DNA of 5,329 bases from Thermoproteota archaeon (lineage in GTDB: Archaea; Thermoproteota; Methanomethylicia; Methanomethylicales; Methanomethylicaceae): NCBI GenBank assembly GCA_004347955.1, contig QNVH01000006.1:4354-9682 (forward strand), written 5' to 3'. Positions within the stretch are counted from its first letter, which is position 1, and each line of letters begins with the position of its first letter. Below are positions 4,599-5,329 of this stretch, in pieces. The notes under the pieces were generated by a model, which made no database searches, was not told the DNA's origin, and saw only the letters and a program-made list of their open reading frames with translations. Position numbers and translations under genes: made by a program.

Positions 4599-5329
4599 AT
4601 GGGCGGCTACATGGGTAAAATACTCAGGGTAGACCTCTCATCACGAGAGATATCCGTTGAAGATCTCGATATGGATGTAGCAGCCTCTTTTGTAGGCGGG
4701 AGAGGCTACGGGGCGAAGATCCTATTCGAAGAACTTCCCGTCGGGATAGATCCGTTGAGCCCAGCCAACAAACTCATTTTCATGACTGGTCCACTGACCG
4801 GCACGGCGGCACCTACATCGGGGAGATACTCTGTCTCGACAAAGTCGCCTGCCACCGGGACCGTGTTCGACGCTAACAGCGGAGGTCACTTTGGCGTTGA
4901 GCTCAAGAGGTCGGGCTTTGACGGTATAATATTTGAGGGCGCCAGTGAGACTCCAGTTTACCTATCAATTATAAATGGGAAAGCAGAACTCCGGGACGCC
5001 TCAGGCTTATGGGGACTTGACGTATTCGAGACTGAGGCTCGCCTCAAGCACATTGTCAACGACCAGTTCGCGAGAGTCGCCTGCATAGGACCTGCAGGGG
5101 AGAACCTAGTGAAGATCGCGGCGATAATGAACGAGAAGCACAGGACCGCTGCAAGGGGCGGCGTCGGGGCGGTCATGGGATCCAAGAAGCTGAAGGCCAT
5201 CGTGGTAAAGGGCTCCGCCGAGATCCCATTAGCGAATCGTTATGCCTTCATGAAGGAGGTCAGACATGCAACGGAGGTGCTGAGGGGTCATCCTGTCACG
5301 GGCGACGGCTTGGGCAGGTATGGAACCGC
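4599..5329 (+). CDS. aor: Aldehyde:ferredoxin oxidoreductase, N-terminal part (runs off the window)
   Basis: 243 codons are visible with no stop before the window end; full-length AOR enzymes are about 600 residues. The start is ATG with GAGGG 6 nt upstream, and the protein opens MGGYMGKILRVDLSS as many archaeal AORs do. The visible part is the N-terminal pterin-binding domain. Its landmarks are GGRGYGAKIL at 33-42, the PLSPANKLIF and GPLTGTAAPTSGRYSVSTKSP region at 52-84 with Arg76, DANSGGHFG at 91-99 with Asn93, and ARGGVGAVMGSKKLKAIVV at 185-203. Arg76, Asn93 and the RGG region match the positions that hold the bis-pterin tungsten cofactor in Pyrococcus furiosus AOR, as I recall that structure. 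The family oxidises aldehydes to acids with ferredoxin as acceptor and is cytosolic. The Fe4S4 cysteines and catalytic C-terminal domains lie beyond the window, so substrate class (AOR, FOR, GAPOR or uncharacterised WOR types) cannot be decided. The divergent moaD probably helps make its cofactor. Confidence 0.95.
   Translation, partial: MGGYMGKILRVDLSSREISVEDLDMDVAASFVGGRGYGAKILFEELPVGIDPLSPANKLIFMTGPLTGTAAPTSGRYSVSTKSPATGTVFDANSGGHFGVELKRSGFDGIIFEGASETPVYLSIINGKAELRDASGLWGLDVFETEARLKHIVNDQFARVACIGPAGENLVKIAAIMNEKHRTAARGGVGAVMGSKKLKAIVVKGSAEIPLANRYAFMKEVRHATEVLRGHPVTGDGLGRYGT

Overview
The window looks like archaeal chromosome. Evidence: an archaeal-type S-adenosylmethionine synthetase, an Alba chromatin protein, a one-domain Sm-like (Lsm) protein, a COG2433/DUF460 RuvC-like protein, and a tungsten-type aldehyde:ferredoxin oxidoreductase (AOR) beside a MoaD-like sulfur carrier. 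TTG starts, GGAG/GGTG ribosome binding sites, short leaders and AT-rich TATA-like boxes in front of genes also fit. Alba, Lsm and AOR together suggest an anaerobic, possibly thermophilic archaeon of the TACK/Thermoproteota side. That placement is an inference; no rRNA is present. I saw no tRNA, rRNA, CRISPR array, IS element or phage gene.

Layout. 1-1260 (+) is the C-terminal two-thirds of a COG2433 protein whose 5' end lies outside the window. It converges on, and overlaps by 14 bp, the SAM synthetase gene (1247-2464, -). Upstream of that, on the same strand, come lsm (2572-2799, -) and a broken class I SAM-dependent methyltransferase (2899-3560, -). Divergent from the methyltransferase is alba (3635-3964, +), followed by a T-rich terminator. 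A moaD-like gene (4124-4399, -) then faces away from an AOR gene (4599 to the window end, +), with a palindrome between them.

How the genes fit together. SAM synthetase makes the cofactor the methyltransferase would use, but each of the three minus-strand genes appears to have its own promoter, so a shared operon is not needed. moaD and aor form the clearest functional pair: MoaD proteins donate sulfur to the pterin dithiolene that holds tungsten or molybdenum in AOR enzymes. Alba, Lsm and COG2433 act on nucleic acids but show no common pathway here.

The most unusual feature is in the methyltransferase. The gene is split into two frames by a 146-bp acidic-coding segment between two identical 7-bp repeats (GCCCTTT on the + strand). 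Removing exactly one repeat plus the segment joins the halves in frame into a normal-looking 171-residue methyltransferase. The second most interesting feature is a perfect 7-bp inverted repeat with 12-bp spacer, which encloses a TATA-like sequence between moaD and aor.
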